A DNA stretch of 64,000 nt from Thinopyrum elongatum (GCA_011799875.1 CM022302.1:305113048-305177047), one strand, 5' to 3'. Shown: positions 20,309-31,439, counted from the first letter of the stretch. Numbers and translations: made by a program. Notes: generated by a model from the letters alone, not told the origin.

Positions 20309-22965
20309 ATGGCGCCATCAGTAATGGCGCCCAAGAAGAAGCCCGGTGCTACTGCTCACCCATCCATCTCGAAGGCGCCGCCGCCCGCAGCCACCAATGC
20401 TGCGGGGGACGCGTAGGTGCACGAGAGTGTGGACGCCGCTGGGGCTGTGGTCGGGGCAGGCGGCACTGTCACCACTTCCCCTGCTGTCGAAGCAGGAGCA
20501 GGAGACGGCGGAGGAGAGCAACATCAACAACACCCCGATGGCCACGCTCCGCGAGGTACGGGTGAAGGGGCTACTCTATCCACACAACTTCCCCTCACCG
20601 ACGGGCACAGCCACAGCGATGGCGCTCAGTCTGGGGCGAATAGCCGCCCTCCGGCCGCCCCCACCACAGGAGCGGCCGCAGCGCGTACACCTCCCCCGGG
20701 ACGAGTCGACCAGGCTGCTGTACCTAGTGGAGCTGCTGACCCTCAAGCGCCATCACCGTGCCACCATGCCATCCAGGTGGCCGCCCCGCAACAGCGGGGA
20801 CGTGGTATGGTCGCTGCTAGCCCCGTCAGGAGCCGAGCAACGGCGCGATCTGCGTCATCATCGCCCATACCAAGTACTGCTACGGAGGCCATGGCGCGGG
20901 CTCAACTGCTACTAAGGTTTCCGCCAGCGGCCGAGCAGATGGATGAATGGCGTGCCACCATCCAGAGCCTGCTCGACTTCGCCAAGGCTGGGGGCTCGCA
21001 GCGTGCTAGCCCGCCACGGCCTCCCCAAGCGACGACAACGGCCCGTGCTGCTGGTCGTACGGAAGGGGCCACCCCCCTGGTACAATCCCCGCCATGCCAG
21101 CCAGCGCGGGCGCAACGGAATCAAGAGCCTGATGGAGTCTCGACGGCCTCTTCTGACCCTCGAGCGCGTCCAGGTCGGCAGCGTGCCTCGAAGGACAGGC
21201 GGAGGGGAGGCGCGCATTGTCGTTGAGCAACGCCGCGATGCCCACCGCCGGGCTAATGGGTGTGACGGTCCAGACGTCGGCGAGCCTGCACTCGATACTG
21301 GTGGGTACCTACCTTTCGAGGTTGGGTGCCCTGCCTTTACTCATGAGCTGCGGCAAGTTTGTTGGCCGTCCGTCCGCACGTTCAAGCCAGAGATACCCGA
21401 GAAGTACGATGTGAGGCTAAACCCGGCAGAGTTTCTGAGCATCTACACCATAGCTGTTCAAGCTGCCGGGGGAAGAGATGAGAAGGTATTCGCCAACTAC
21501 TTCCCTTTGGCTCTCAAGTCCAATGTGAGGTCTTGGCTGATGCACCTGCCAGAGAACTCCATTTCGTCATGGGCTGATTTGTGCCATGAGTTCATTAGCG
21601 CCTTCACTGGCGGCCATCAAGAACCAGGTCGGCCCAGCGATCTACAACTTCTTCAGCAGAAAGAGGGAGAGACTCTCCGGAAGTATTTGCAGAGATTTAG
21701 CAGAGTCCACAGAAACATCCCAAATATCCATCCAGCAGCTGTGATAGCCGCCTTCCAGTCCAATGTGCGCAACTGGAAGATTCGTTCCAAGATGAATGTA
21801 TGGTTGCCCAAGACTGTGAAGGAACTTTACACCTTGGTGGATAAGTGTGCTCGGATGGAGGAGGGAAGAAAACTGCCCGGAGAGGAGGATTGCATTAATG
21901 TTGATTCAGAGGATGATGACGAGTCCACCAGTCAGAAGAAGAGCAAGAAGCGCAATGAGAAGCGCAAGGATAAGACGGTAATCTCTGTTGAAGGGTCAGG
22001 TATCCCTAGTACCAGCAAGAAGGTTAAGGCCGAAAACCCCGGCAAGGAAGCTGCTGTGTGCTCTGACTGCCGGGAGGCCGCGGCCGCCGAAAAGGCCGGG
22101 AAAGGTGATGGATCGTACTGCAAGATCCATCGGACCAAGGGCCACGACCTTGAAGAGTGTTATCAGGTTGAGCAGCTTGTCAAGAGACAGAAAGCAGAAT
22201 ATGAGAAGCGTGACAACGAAAAGGGACAGAATGTTGCTGGCGGTAAGGGTCGTGGCGGTGATGTAAATCGCCCCGGCAGACCTCTTTGGAACAAAGGAAA
22301 ACCCGCCAGGGATCGAGAGAAGGAAGCCTGCGGTGATGAGAGTGATGAAGGGGATGAAGAGGAAACCAGTGAGCAGGAGTTCCAGAAGGCCACTGACGCC
22401 CTGTGCATTGATGGGGGTGCGTCCCTACATGCCTCTCACCGCCAACTCAAGCGGTGGGCGTGTGAGGTTAATGCCGTGGAACCAGCGCCAGGGGCCCGGG
22501 AACCACCCAGATGGTCACGCACGCCCATCATTTTTGACGAAGAGGATCATCCTGACTGCACCACCGCGGTAGGATGTTTGCTGTTGTTGGTCTCCCCAAC
22601 AATCCGCAACCTCAAGGTCATGAAGATGTTGGTGGACGGCGGTGCCGGGTTGAATCTGATTTCCCCAAAGGTTATCAGCAAGCTTCAGATAGCAGAGGAT
22701 GAGTTAAAAGTCACTGGCACACTTCAAGGAGTTAATCCCGGCAGGAGTCATCCTAAGGGAAAGATCACGTTGCCTGTGACATTTGGGGGAGAGCTGAACT
22801 ACCGGATTGAAAAGATTGTGTTTGATGTGGTTGACCTCCCCTTGCCGTAAAATGGAATCCTTGGACGCCCAGCCCTGGCTAAGTTCATGGCGGCATCCCA
22901 CTATGCCTACAACGTCTTGAAGATGCCAGGGCCAGTTGGAGTCATTTCCGTCCCATCAGATGAGG
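20309..22965 (+). pseudogene. gag-protease polyprotein, broken
   Basis: The frame opens at the ATG at 20,309 (MAPSVMAPKKKPGATAH). It hits TAG at 20,414, continues in the same phase to 21,226, and shifts by one base near 21,150-21,220 into the main frame that runs to 22,850. The retrotransposon gag domain is seen in LNPAEFLSIYTIAVQAAGG, ANYFPLALKSNVRSWLMHLP and TLRKYLQRFSRVHRNIP. A zinc-knuckle-like CKIHRTKGHDLEEC follows, then the aspartic protease motif MLVDGGAGLNLIS with its catalytic Asp intact. A TAA at 22,848 sits within LP-stop-NGILGRPAL. The reading ends near 22,965 at the truncation. It would have made capsid and processing protease. Confidence 0.85.
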
Positions 22966-24422
22966 GTAGGCGCTCCGGCATGGTGGAGGACAGCGGTGAT
23001 GGATGGGGTGGAGGATGGCAGCGATGGATTGGGTGGCGGACGGAGGAGGCTGGTGTGGGGATGGTGTTCCATCGTGGATGGTGTATGAATGGGAAAAATG
23101 GAGGGAGAGGTACGGTGAACCATGTTTTTGGGACGCGCATGTCTGAAATATGGGAAAGTTACGAACTTAACCCCCGTTTAAAATTTGGACGTCTCATCGG
23201 TTGGGGATAGGAAGGTAATCTTGCATCTCCCCAATATTTGCCTAGAGCGATTTCGGGCGAGGAGACGTTGTTTTGGCACCCACGGTGTATGAACGGGGCT
23301 AACAGGTAGGGCGGTTGTGTCACGTCTGAGTGAAGTTACAAACCTGCCCCTATTAAAAATATTTGCCTACGATTATTTCGGCCAAGTCGAGTTTGTTTTG
23401 CCGCCCACCGTGTATGAATGGGGAAATGGAGGGAGAGACAGAGGTCTTTCGGATGAGCTTTAATCAAATGTGTTTTGCCGCCCACGTTTGGCGCCCACCG
23501 TGTCTGAATGGGCTCAGAGGTTGTCGTGTCACGTCTAATTGAACTTATTAACCTACCCCTATTGAGAGAAGTGGAAATCGGGCTGATGGATTGTCCGTGT
23601 AAAGGGTAGACAGTAATTTTCATCTCGCAAACACTGGCTTCGGGCAGCCGATGTGGGAGTGGATATTTTACCGCTTCTTTCAAATTTTGGGACAATAAGC
23701 ATTCATGTTTACCCTAGCAACTAAATTCGAATTCATTTTGTAATCTTATACGAATATTTATAAATCATTCTATGTTTTTTTATATATCTTATAAAGCACA
23801 ACAAAGATGTATTCCACTATCATATATGACTATGATTTACAAATGCCGACACTCAAATTTAGAAGGTAGAATCCAGTTTAAGGTGAATTCGAGTATTTGA
23901 GACCACTATCTGTCCAACTCAACTGTAACATTTATGACACATGTAGCATATAGTGTACTCACATTTAGATATGTACACAAGCTATGTCTCAAGATTCAAA
24001 ATACTGAGTCAATCAACCAATAATGTACAAAAATAACAGACATATAAACACTTATAGAGTATATGGATCAATAATATCAACTAACATACATAAGCCAGGC
24101 CGCTGTACTTTTTTTGCTAGAAGAGCATCATTTTTTAGCAAAGCTAGTACAACATCTTGGCCCTTTCAGATGCTTGCCACTTAGGGACCATCTATACTAC
24201 TATTATTGCTGAATGCACATTCAGCCCGATTGCCATATTTGTAGGTCTGGCATAACAATCAAAATGAAATGTCTCAGAGTCTTATCAATTAATACAGACT
24301 CGTGCTAAAAAAATTACAAACCAAAAAACAAAAAACAATTATTACATGATCTCTAAAACAAATGGTTTGATCGATTACATGAACAAACAACACAAAGGTT
24401 ATTCAATGATGGAAAAAACATT
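22966..24422. other. intergenic DNA with imperfect ~200-bp repeats
   Basis: Between about 23,070 and 23,640 phrases such as GCCCACCGTGTATGAATGGG, GGAGGGAGAGA and CCTGCCCCTATT recur three to four times at irregular 90-215-bp spacing. From 23,700 on the DNA is AT-rich and holds the presumed 3' untranslated region of the minus-strand gene. No gene is supported. Confidence 0.5.
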
Positions 24423-24719
24423 TCACCTATGATTTACTAAGTGGGAATTTAATTTCCTTTTTTCCTTCAGGACATTAACAATGCGGTCAGTCTCAGCATG
24501 CTTCGTTTTGAAATCCACCAAATATTTAATGGTTGTCTTGAGTACTGCTTGTGATTGTGCTGTTTGCTTCCTCAACATGTCAACTTCATCTCTAAGTGCA
24601 GAAGCAGAATCTCTCTCTACCAATAGTTTAGCCTCTTGAGCATCAGTAGTTGGCAATTCATGATGCATGATTGGGCCAGTGCCACTGCTATGGGATGATA
24701 CAACGTCCATGGGGGTAAG
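24423..24719 (-). CDS. terminal exon of mini-exon gene (coiled coil)
   Basis: The exon starts after the acceptor AAAAATAG and reads LTPMDVVSSHSSGTGPIMHH, then a heptad-rich stretch (AKLLVERDSASALRDEVDML, QAVLKTTIKYLVDFKTKHAE), and ends NSHLVNHR and stop. It is 99 codons including the stop, in phase 0, matching the mini-exons upstream. A short C-terminal coiled coil like this occurs in plant En/Spm-associated (PTTA/Transposase_24) proteins and also in many unrelated proteins, so the family is not assigned. The gene appears to run from somewhere above 27.9 kb. Confidence 0.5.
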   Translation of the reverse strand, partial: LTPMDVVSSHSSGTGPIMHHELPTTDAQEAKLLVERDSASALRDEVDMLRKQTAQSQAVLKTTIKYLVDFKTKHAETDRIVNVLKEKRKLNSHLVNHR

Positions 24720-24919
24720 CTATTTTTCCATTAAAGTTTCGATTGGATTCCAAAAAGTTGAAGTTAGCAAAACATCTCAACTGGGAGTTAGAACAGCAAA
24801 CAAGTTAAACAAACAAGGAATTAAAGAGTTTCGATTGGATGCTGAAAAGTAGTTATTAACATCATTGTAATCGGTTGCAGCAGCAAAGCCATTAAACAAA
24901 CAAGTTTTGCAAAAGGTAC

Positions 24920-25412
24920 CTGTTGTGGCATTGGAGTTTCTCTTGGATCCCTGAAAAGTTGAGTAGCCAGTAATGTGATTAGAGCAACCGGTTGCAGCAA
25001 CAAAGCAGTTAAGCAAACAAGTTTTGCAAAAGGTACCTGTTGTGGCATTGTAGTTTCTCTTGGATCCTAAAAAGTTGAGTAGCCAGTAACATGATTAGAG
25101 CAACCGGTTGCAGCAACAAAGCAGTTAAACAAACAAGTTTTGCAAAAGGAACCTGTTGTGGCATTGGAGTTTCTCTTGGATCCTAAAAAGTTGAGTAGTC
25201 AGTAACTTGATTAGAGCAACAAGTTACAGCAGCAAACCTGTTACACAAATATATTTTTTTAAATGTACCTGCTGTGCAATTGGACTTCCAATTGGATCCT
25301 GAAAACTTGAAGTTGGTAAGATGATTACAGCAACAGGTTACAGCAGCAAACTAGGTAAAGAAGGAAGTTTTTGAAAACATACTTGTTGTGCCAACGGAGT
25401 TTCAGTTGGATC
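24920..25412 (-). repeat. tandem array of five 30-nt mini-exons
   Basis: Five exons at 25,383-25,412, 25,269-25,298, 25,153-25,182, 25,037-25,066 and 24,920-24,949 recur every 114-117 bp. Each is preceded by (C/T)AG, followed by GT(A/T), and exactly 10 codons long in phase 0. They translate as DPTETPLAQQ, DPIGSPIAQQ, DPRETPMPQQ, DPRETTMPQQ and DPRETPMPQQ. The introns are about 86 bp. The last unit has one extra G at its acceptor (24,950). Two more degenerate units follow toward the terminal exon, near 24,826-24,851 (HPIETL then stop) and 24,735-24,765. The unit of duplication is an exon plus its intron. Confidence 0.75.
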
Positions 25413-26069
25413 CTGCAAACTTGAATGTTAGCAATCATAAATAAAGTGTTGCAAGAGCCATAAGAAACTAACATCAAACTAGTAAAACTAACCAGTTTTG
25501 GCAACATATTTAATTACACATGAACTAGTAAAACTAACAAGTTCATGGCAACATAGTAAAGTAACAAGTCGGTACCGTTTACCAGCAACACAGACATCTG
25601 TAAATATCTTTGATGTAAGCAAAATGATTCCGACACATATATATAAGTTAAAAACACGTTGTCCCACATATAAACCTGACAGTTGTCTATCTATGAACAT
25701 GCAAACATTACTAGTGCTACAAGTGATAACAACAAACCATTTAAACAAACAGGGTATCAGAACATAAATTACAGATGCATTTTGCTGCACCCTAGAAGTA
25801 CATATGACCAGCTATCTACGTGCTTAAGTAGCTATTTAAGTTCAGGCAAACAGGTAATTCTTAACAGTAAGTATCAAACACATAGATAGGCGCAATCTAT
25901 AATAGGATTAACAGGCTATGGCATTACGTAATCAGTAACAAACTAAATTAAGCCAAACAACATAATTGAACAATTTTGCAATCAGTGGCTAACTAAAATT
26001 CCGAGAAGCGGGTAACTGAAATTACGCTAGCTCTTTGTACAGGCACACTGCAACTTCTTTTTCACTTAC
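25413..26069. other. AT-rich intronic stretch
   Basis: The stretch lies between the mini-exon array and the next recognisable exon on the minus strand. AT-rich, with scattered AAACAAAC and GTTTGC phrases; no coding segment recognised. Confidence 0.45.
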
Positions 26070-26139
26070 AAGGTTCTATGGAGGAGTCCATGGCATCAAT
26101 TGCTTGGATACGTAGTCCCAATACTTCTTTCTTCCCACA
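26070..26139 (-). pseudogene. degenerate duplicate exon
   Basis: Flanked by an acceptor (CAATGCAG) and a strong donor (CCTTGTAAGT), this reads CGKKEVLGLRIQAIDAMDSS and aligns with the exon at 27,850-27,963 (GMQGAQGLHIQASGNMDLYM), including downstream bases now outside the exon. It is 70 nt and out of phase with its neighbours, so it is probably a decayed copy left by a ~1.8-kb tandem duplication. Confidence 0.45.
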
Positions 26140-26801
26140 CTGCATTGGTAAGTCGAATGGTTAATCTGATAAGATGGTGTGTTCTTGATATGTTATATGA
26201 GGACGAGTTGTCAGACTAGTTGTAGCAACACACATCACGCTGGCTTTTACTGTATATTTCATGTGATTACATTTGGCATATCAAGATCTAAACAATCTAC
26301 AATAGGATGAAAAGACTGGAATCCTTCACATTATTGGCGAACTCAGTTCATAGAAACAAGCAATTCAACCATTCTGTGGGTAAATCAAAAGCGCCACTGG
26401 AATATTTTTCACCACCCCAATCATAAACGCAAAAAGGGGCGACGCCACCGTAGGGGCTGGTATGGGCAGCCGCCTTGGGTGGCTGGAAAGTGCGCACCTA
26501 GTTTGAGTCGTCCAGGTTGGCCCAGGCTAGTTTTATTTGTCCCAGCGCACGAGCAAGCAATGTAAAAAATGAAGAAAAATGTTTCAATTTGGATGGGCCA
26601 ATAATGTAAGTGCAAGGCAGGCCCTATAGCAGGCTCGCGGCCCAAATGAGCGTCTCCCATATCGATCGACAGTAGGAAAAATCCCCAATTCATTCTCTCC
26701 AGCCTCTAGTCTGGTTCGCTCCTAACCTAGCCGCCACTGGACAGACCGACACATCACTTCCTCGCGCCATCGTTGGACACCGGTCACCGGGCTTCAAGCA
26801 A

Positions 26802-27294
26802 ATGGAAGGACAAGAAGATGAAGATCCAACCCTGGGTGTAGCCTGCGTGGGAGGCAGCGGCGGCAGCATGGGCATGGCATCGAGCTTGCGCAAACGGACA
26901 GTCGCAACTTGCAAGAGCAGCATGCGCAACGAGCAGGTACATCACATCCCTGATTATATCTAATTCAACTGTTCAATTTCTGGCTAGTTAAACCTGACAG
27001 TGTTGTAAAACTGCTTGTATGTAGGGAATCTATAAGAAAATGAAACCAATTTCTGCTTATTTTATAACTCCCCCAATCAATACTGAACTGACTGCACCTG
27101 ATGTGTCTAATCAAGTTTCCGGTGCAAACATACAATCTCATGTTGTTCTTGAGCCTGAAGTGTCTAATGAACAGACTGCTAATGAAGGATTTGATGCAAA
27201 CATTTTACATGCTCCTGGTGATGAACATATAGTGTCTAATGAGGGATCTAATGCAAGCATTTTGCAAGCTCCCATTGAAGGATTTAGTGTCTAA
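26802..27294 (+). CDS. two-exon gene, 134 aa, unknown function
   Basis: Exon 1 (26,802-26,936, 45 codons) begins MEGQEDEDPTLGVACVGG and ends before GTACATC. Exon 2 (27,025-27,294, 90 codons including stop) follows TATGTAG and reads GIYKKMKPISAYFITPPINT. Both are phase 0 and fully open. The C-terminal half has three loose repeats around VSNxxxxxxxFDANILHAP, SNEGSNASILQAP and SGANIQSHVV. The basic K-K-M-K-P-I-S-A-Y-F start recalls the N terminus of grass hAT-type TTF/ZMYM1-like transposase proteins (weak). A GGATCCGCCACTG sequence at about 27,784-27,796 resembles a plant hAT terminus. Upstream is a CT-rich leader and GGGCC motifs. Predicted soluble; no signal peptide or membrane segment. Confidence 0.5.
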
Positions 27295-27849
27295 TGATGA
27301 TCTGCTATGTTGAGAGAGAGATAGAGATTTGCAGGGATTGATGACAAGCAAATTATAGTACATTTTCATGGCTTGAGGAAACATTGAGGCCATCTACCAG
27401 AAAGTCCCCGTATCATGACAACCTAGCAAAAATACTTTTCTAATCTGTTGTTTGAAACTATTGGCATACTTGTGCATGATAGATATATTGATATGCAGTT
27501 TGCGCACTGGTTATATGTGCAATTACACTTGGATATTTTCGGCCAGAGAATGAATAATTCAAGCACCTACAGTCCATGTTAGTAGTCCTTGTACACCATG
27601 TTGCATTTTGTGTTTTTTGGTGCTTACATCATTTAGTGTTTTATAATCTGGAACTACTTTGGATCATTAGCTGGTTCTCAAAGTGCATGTAGCTTCACAT
27701 TTCTCAAGTTATGTTGATTTTCGGAGTGCAAGTGCCTTCGTATTTTTTAAGTTATATTTTCGCCCTGGTAACTTGAATTCGTGGATCCGCCACTGCACAC
27801 AAATAATACACGCAGGCCAGCATGAATTAAATGAAATGCAGGGACTTAC
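27295..27849. other. spacer, possible hAT-like right end
   Basis: AT-rich sequence ending near 27,796 in TGGATCCGCCACTG, similar to the CAGTGGCGGA-type terminal inverted repeats of plant hAT elements. The matching left end was not found. Confidence 0.3.
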
Positions 27850-27963
27850 ACTAGCTCGTTGTACAGGCTCACTGCAGCTCTGCTTGAGCTTGGGATGTTC
27901 CATGTACAAGTCCATGTTACCACTTGCTTGGATGTGCAGGCCTTGTGCTCCTTGCATCCCCCT
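27850..27963 (-). CDS. internal exon of the mini-exon gene
   Basis: Exactly 38 codons in phase 0 between the acceptor AATACAG and the donor GCTAGT|GTAAGT: RGMQGAQGLHIQASGNMDLY, MEHPKLKQSCSEPVQRAS. The phase matches the downstream mini-exons, so this, the five mini-exons and the terminal exon can be spliced into one frame. No family recognised. A further donor-flanked segment at 28,042-28,097 (MTALRDVVHILHAG) is nearby but not in compatible phase. Confidence 0.45.
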
Positions 27964-28366
27964 CTGTATTTTTGACATGACGAATGGTTGATCAAATGAG
28001 AGGAATCGACCTTGCTGTTGTACCGGAGGACAGGTACTTACAAGGTTATACCGGCATGCAGGATGTGTACCACATCGCGTAGCGCCGTCATGCTTTGCTA
28101 AAAAAATGGTTTTGCTTGTTTCAGATGATATCTCCAGAAGAAATAAGAGTTAAAGTCAGAGTTGCATAGGCGTGTAAGCTAAGAGAGCAGTAAAAGGATA
28201 TCCAAACATCGTCGGAACAGTGCACAAGGGAGTGATATGTGGATACCTAGTTTGGGCCGGCGTTTGGGCATGCTCGCCTAGCTAGAGTGTGGGTCACTTC
28301 AAAGTCATTGAGGGTGATGCGCTGACATTGGCTGGCCGCGTACGGATGCAAATCTCGAGCGGCAGC

Positions 28367-29282
28367 TGTCGGTGCAACAAACCACAGGTATGTTGCCCGG
28401 ACTGTACACAGGCTCAAAAGCAAAATTGCAACATTCAAGACAAGGCCATGCAGAAGAGATAGCTCTTTGAGAAATAAAAGGGTGGATCAAGAAGACCAAG
28501 ACCAACCCAACAAGCCGGATATCACCAAGGAAAACCCTCCCTTACCGTGCAGGCAAGCCTGGCGGGGTCGAGGTTGCTCCAAGGTCAAGTCTCAAGACTC
28601 CCCCGGCAGGCTTGCCGGGGACGCAGGAGGCGGATTACCCCGCCAAGGTTCCACCGCTCCACCTCACAGCAACGCAAGTCACTTATCAAGCGCGGTGTTG
28701 AGCCCCCAGGTGATTATGTGGCTGTTACTGGATACGTGGCAGCCATTTCTGAAGGAGATCATCCCTAAATGACACCCGTCCAGGAGATGTGTCACGCAGA
28801 CAGGCGAGAAGCTGGCTGCATGGCGCGGCAGGGCTGCCGGGCCAACCATCGATGTGACACTAAGCGGTGCATTTAATGCACTCTCTACAGTCTGTAGAGT
28901 TAGGTATGATAGCACTGTGGAGAGCTAATCAGGGCATAATGACTGATTTGCCATTGTGGTAACCCCTTAACCTATAAAAGGAGGGCCATGGCAACCTTAG
29001 AAAGGTTTCGGACCCCCGTACTCACGTACGCGTGTAGCTGCTCCCGCCCTGAGGCGACCTTGTCGGGCTAGAGCACTCCGCCTCCACCACAATCCATTCA
29101 TCAATCCACCAAAGTAGGAGTAGGGTTTTACGCCTCGGGGCGGCCCGAACCTGGGTAAAACTGCCCGTGTGATCGCTACCGTGCTGCTCTATGCTTTCCG
29201 CTCTTTGTGCAATGCACTCGTTCCCCTTGCCGAACCACAAGGGGCCGATGGCCCCATAGGTGGCCGTGTGAAAACCACGACG
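28367..29282 (+). repeat. 5' LTR
   Basis: Starts TGTCGGTGCAACAAACC and ends near ACCACGACG, where the right LTR has ACCATGACA. Differences from the right LTR are scattered (about a dozen in the first 240 bp by eye), indicating an old insertion. Confidence 0.85.
28973..28979 (+). promoter_or_regulatory. LTR TATA box
   Basis: TATAAAA in CCTTAACCTATAAAAGGAGG, conserved with the other LTRs of the family. Confidence 0.8.
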
Positions 29283-29967
29283 ATTGCTGGAGGAGGCGAA
29301 GGCACCAAGAGAGCGACCCCCTCCCCGGCAACCATCCTAAAGAGGCCGGTGATGATGGTGCTGGGGATGGATGGGAAGAGCAGAAAGATGAGGCAGCGGG
29401 TCGGCAATACAAGACGAAGGCGTCGGTGGCATCGTACTCCGACCTGACGGCCTGCCACCCGCCTTCTCCGTCTTCCCTTGTTCTTTCTTCATCACCTCCG
29501 GCCATCACCTCCCCCGAAGAAACAGCAGGCGACGGCTGCGTCTGAGGCGTGCAAGGAGCACCGCTCCTCACCCTGGAGGGCGGGGAGGTGCCGCCATCTT
29601 TAACGTTCACCCCGACTCCGCCGGAAGGGGCAGTGCTGGGATTACCAAAGATCCCGAGCAGTGCACCCCGGACAGGCGCCGGAAGCCCCAAGAGCCTCAT
29701 CGTCAAGTTGACGAACCTCGGCATCTTGTGGGAAGGGCAAGCACTCTCCGCCAAGTGGTCGGCTCGTGTGGGAGAGACGGGCGCCTCACCGTCTCGGAGA
29801 AGCGTAACGCCTCCCACACTGTGAACAGTTCGGCGCCCACACCCCCGACCGCTGCATCTCCTGCGCCCTCGGACCAGACACACTCCCCCAGTGTCAATAC
29901 AAGCGTTCGGCATCATCGACCCCAAGCTAGAGACTGGGGCCCGGCCCCGGCCTCTCCCCATCAACAT
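29283..29967 (-). pseudogene. antisense ORF remnant in the deletion derivative
   Basis: A long open frame starts at the ATG at 29,967 (MLMGRGRGRAPVSSLGSMM) and runs antisense to the element up to the left LTR, into which it continues artificially. On the minus strand it is preceded by TATAAAAAAGGGGG (plus 30,040-30,051) and a CT-rich leader, so it has a plausible own promoter. Its place, starting near the 3' LTR and running inward, matches the antisense extra ORF known in Tat-lineage gypsy elements and seen intact in layout in the element at 54-63 kb. The protein itself has no domain I recognise and its 3' part is deleted. Confidence 0.45.
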
Positions 29968-30039
29968 AGCAAAAGAGAAGGCAAGAAATAAAGAAAGAGA
30001 GGTGCATGGATGGATGCCTTTGCTTCATCCTTGCCCCCT

Positions 30040-30051
30040 TTTTTATAGGCA
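30040..30051 (-). promoter_or_regulatory. antisense TATA box
   Basis: Minus strand reads CCTATAAAAAAGGGG about 75 bp before the ATG at 29,967, with a CT-rich leader between. It is inside the retrotransposon and directed against its own transcript. Confidence 0.5.
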
Positions 30052-30521
30052 AGCTGGGGGCTAGGGGCTAGCCCTTTGCCCCCCGCCCCAAAGGGGTCTC
30101 TTTCTGATCCGACCCGTCCAAGCTACCACCGACGGCCTGATCCGATCATCGCCCCTCTCCACCAATCCAAAAGAATACTGTGCCCCTGCCATGATTCCCT
30201 CTCCCGCACCATGCGCCTCCATTACCTACCCAACTCAATGCATGCAGCATACATGGCAAGGGATGAGGGCATGGTGGGAAGAGTGAATTGGCAGTTACTC
30301 CCCCGTGTGTTAAAGTCATTCACGGGCCATTCTAAAAGGCGGCCCCACTGCAATTGGCATCGCACGACGCGCTGGAAAGCCGGAAACTGACTCAACACAG
30401 GTTAATGAAGAAGCAAAGAAGATCTCAAAGGGTGATTTACCGCGACTCGCTCGACTGTGTACTAGATAGGGCCTACCCCGATGATGCTCGGCAGCGCGTT
30501 CGGACCAGGCCCGGGGGCTCC

Positions 30522-31439
30522 TGTCGGTGCAACAAACCCCAGTTATGTTGCCCGGACTGTACACAGGCTCAAGAGCAAAATTGCAACATTCAAGACAAGG
30601 CCATGCAGAAGAGATAGCTCTTTGAGAAATCAATGGGCGGATCAAGAAGACCAAGACCAACCCAACAAGCCCGATATCACCAAGGAAAAATCTCCCTTGC
30701 CGGGAAGGCGAGCCTGGCGGGGTCGAGGTTGCTCCAAGGACAAGTCTCAAGACTCCCCCGGCAGGCTTGCCGGGGACGCAGGAGGCGGATTACCCCGCCA
30801 AGGTTCCACCGCTCCACCTCACAGCAATGCAAGTCACTTATCAAGCGCGATGTAGAGCCCCTAGGTGATTATGTGGCTATTACGGCATACGTGGCAGCCA
30901 TTTCTGAAGGAGATCATCCCTAAATGACACCCGTCCAGGAGAAGTTTGACGCAGACAGGCGAGAAGCTGGCTGCATGGCGCGGCAGGGCTGCCGGGCCAT
31001 GCATCGATGTGACACTAAGCGGTGCATTTAATGCACTCTGTCCAGTCTGCAGAGTTAGGTTTGGTAGCACTGTGTGGCTATCTAATCAGGGCATAATGAC
31101 TGATTTGCCATTGTGGTAACCCCTTAACCTATAAAAGGAGGGCCTTGGCAATCTTAGAAAGGATTCGGACCCCCGTACTCTTGTACGCGCGTAGCTGCTC
31201 CCGCCCCGAGGTGACCTTGCCGGGCTAGAGCGCTGCGCCTCCACCACAATCCATTCATCAATCCACCAAAGCAGGAGTAGGGTTTTCCGCCTCGCAGCAG
31301 CCCAAACCTAGGTAAAACTGCCTATGTCATCGCTACGATGCTGCTCTATGCTTTCCGCTCTTTGTGCAATTCTCTCGTTCCCCTTGCCGAACCACAAGGG
31401 GCCGATGGCCCCATAGGTGGCCATGTGAAAACCATGACA
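30522..31439 (+). repeat. 3' LTR
   Basis: 918 bp from TGTCGGTGCAACAAACC to ACCATGACA, followed by the target duplication GCAGC. Confidence 0.9.
31130..31136 (+). promoter_or_regulatory. LTR TATA box
   Basis: Third copy of the TATAAAA in CCTATAAAAGGAGG context; as part of a 3' LTR it could drive read-out into flanking DNA. Confidence 0.75.

Larger units (their letters stand above)
19303..22965 (+). mobile_element. truncated Ty3/gypsy element, Tat type
   Basis: The element runs 5' LTR, primer-binding region, gag and the start of protease, then stops abruptly near 22,965. No reverse transcriptase, integrase or 3' LTR follows. The LTR start TGTCGGTGCA and the internal start TTTGGCGCGCCAGGTAGG match the other Tat-type elements here. 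It interrupts the 63-bp minisatellite at its left end. A deletion after insertion probably removed the rest. Confidence 0.8.
28367..31439 (+). mobile_element. 3.07-kb gypsy deletion derivative with exact TSD
   Basis: Two ~917-bp LTRs (28,367-29,282 and 30,522-31,439) bound an internal region of only ~1.24 kb. GCAGC is present immediately before (28,362-28,366) and after (31,440-31,444), a perfect 5-bp target-site duplication, so the ends are certain. A polypurine-like GGCCCGGGGGCTCC precedes the right LTR, giving plus orientation. There is no gag-pol and no recognisable primer-binding site after the left LTR. Confidence 0.9.
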
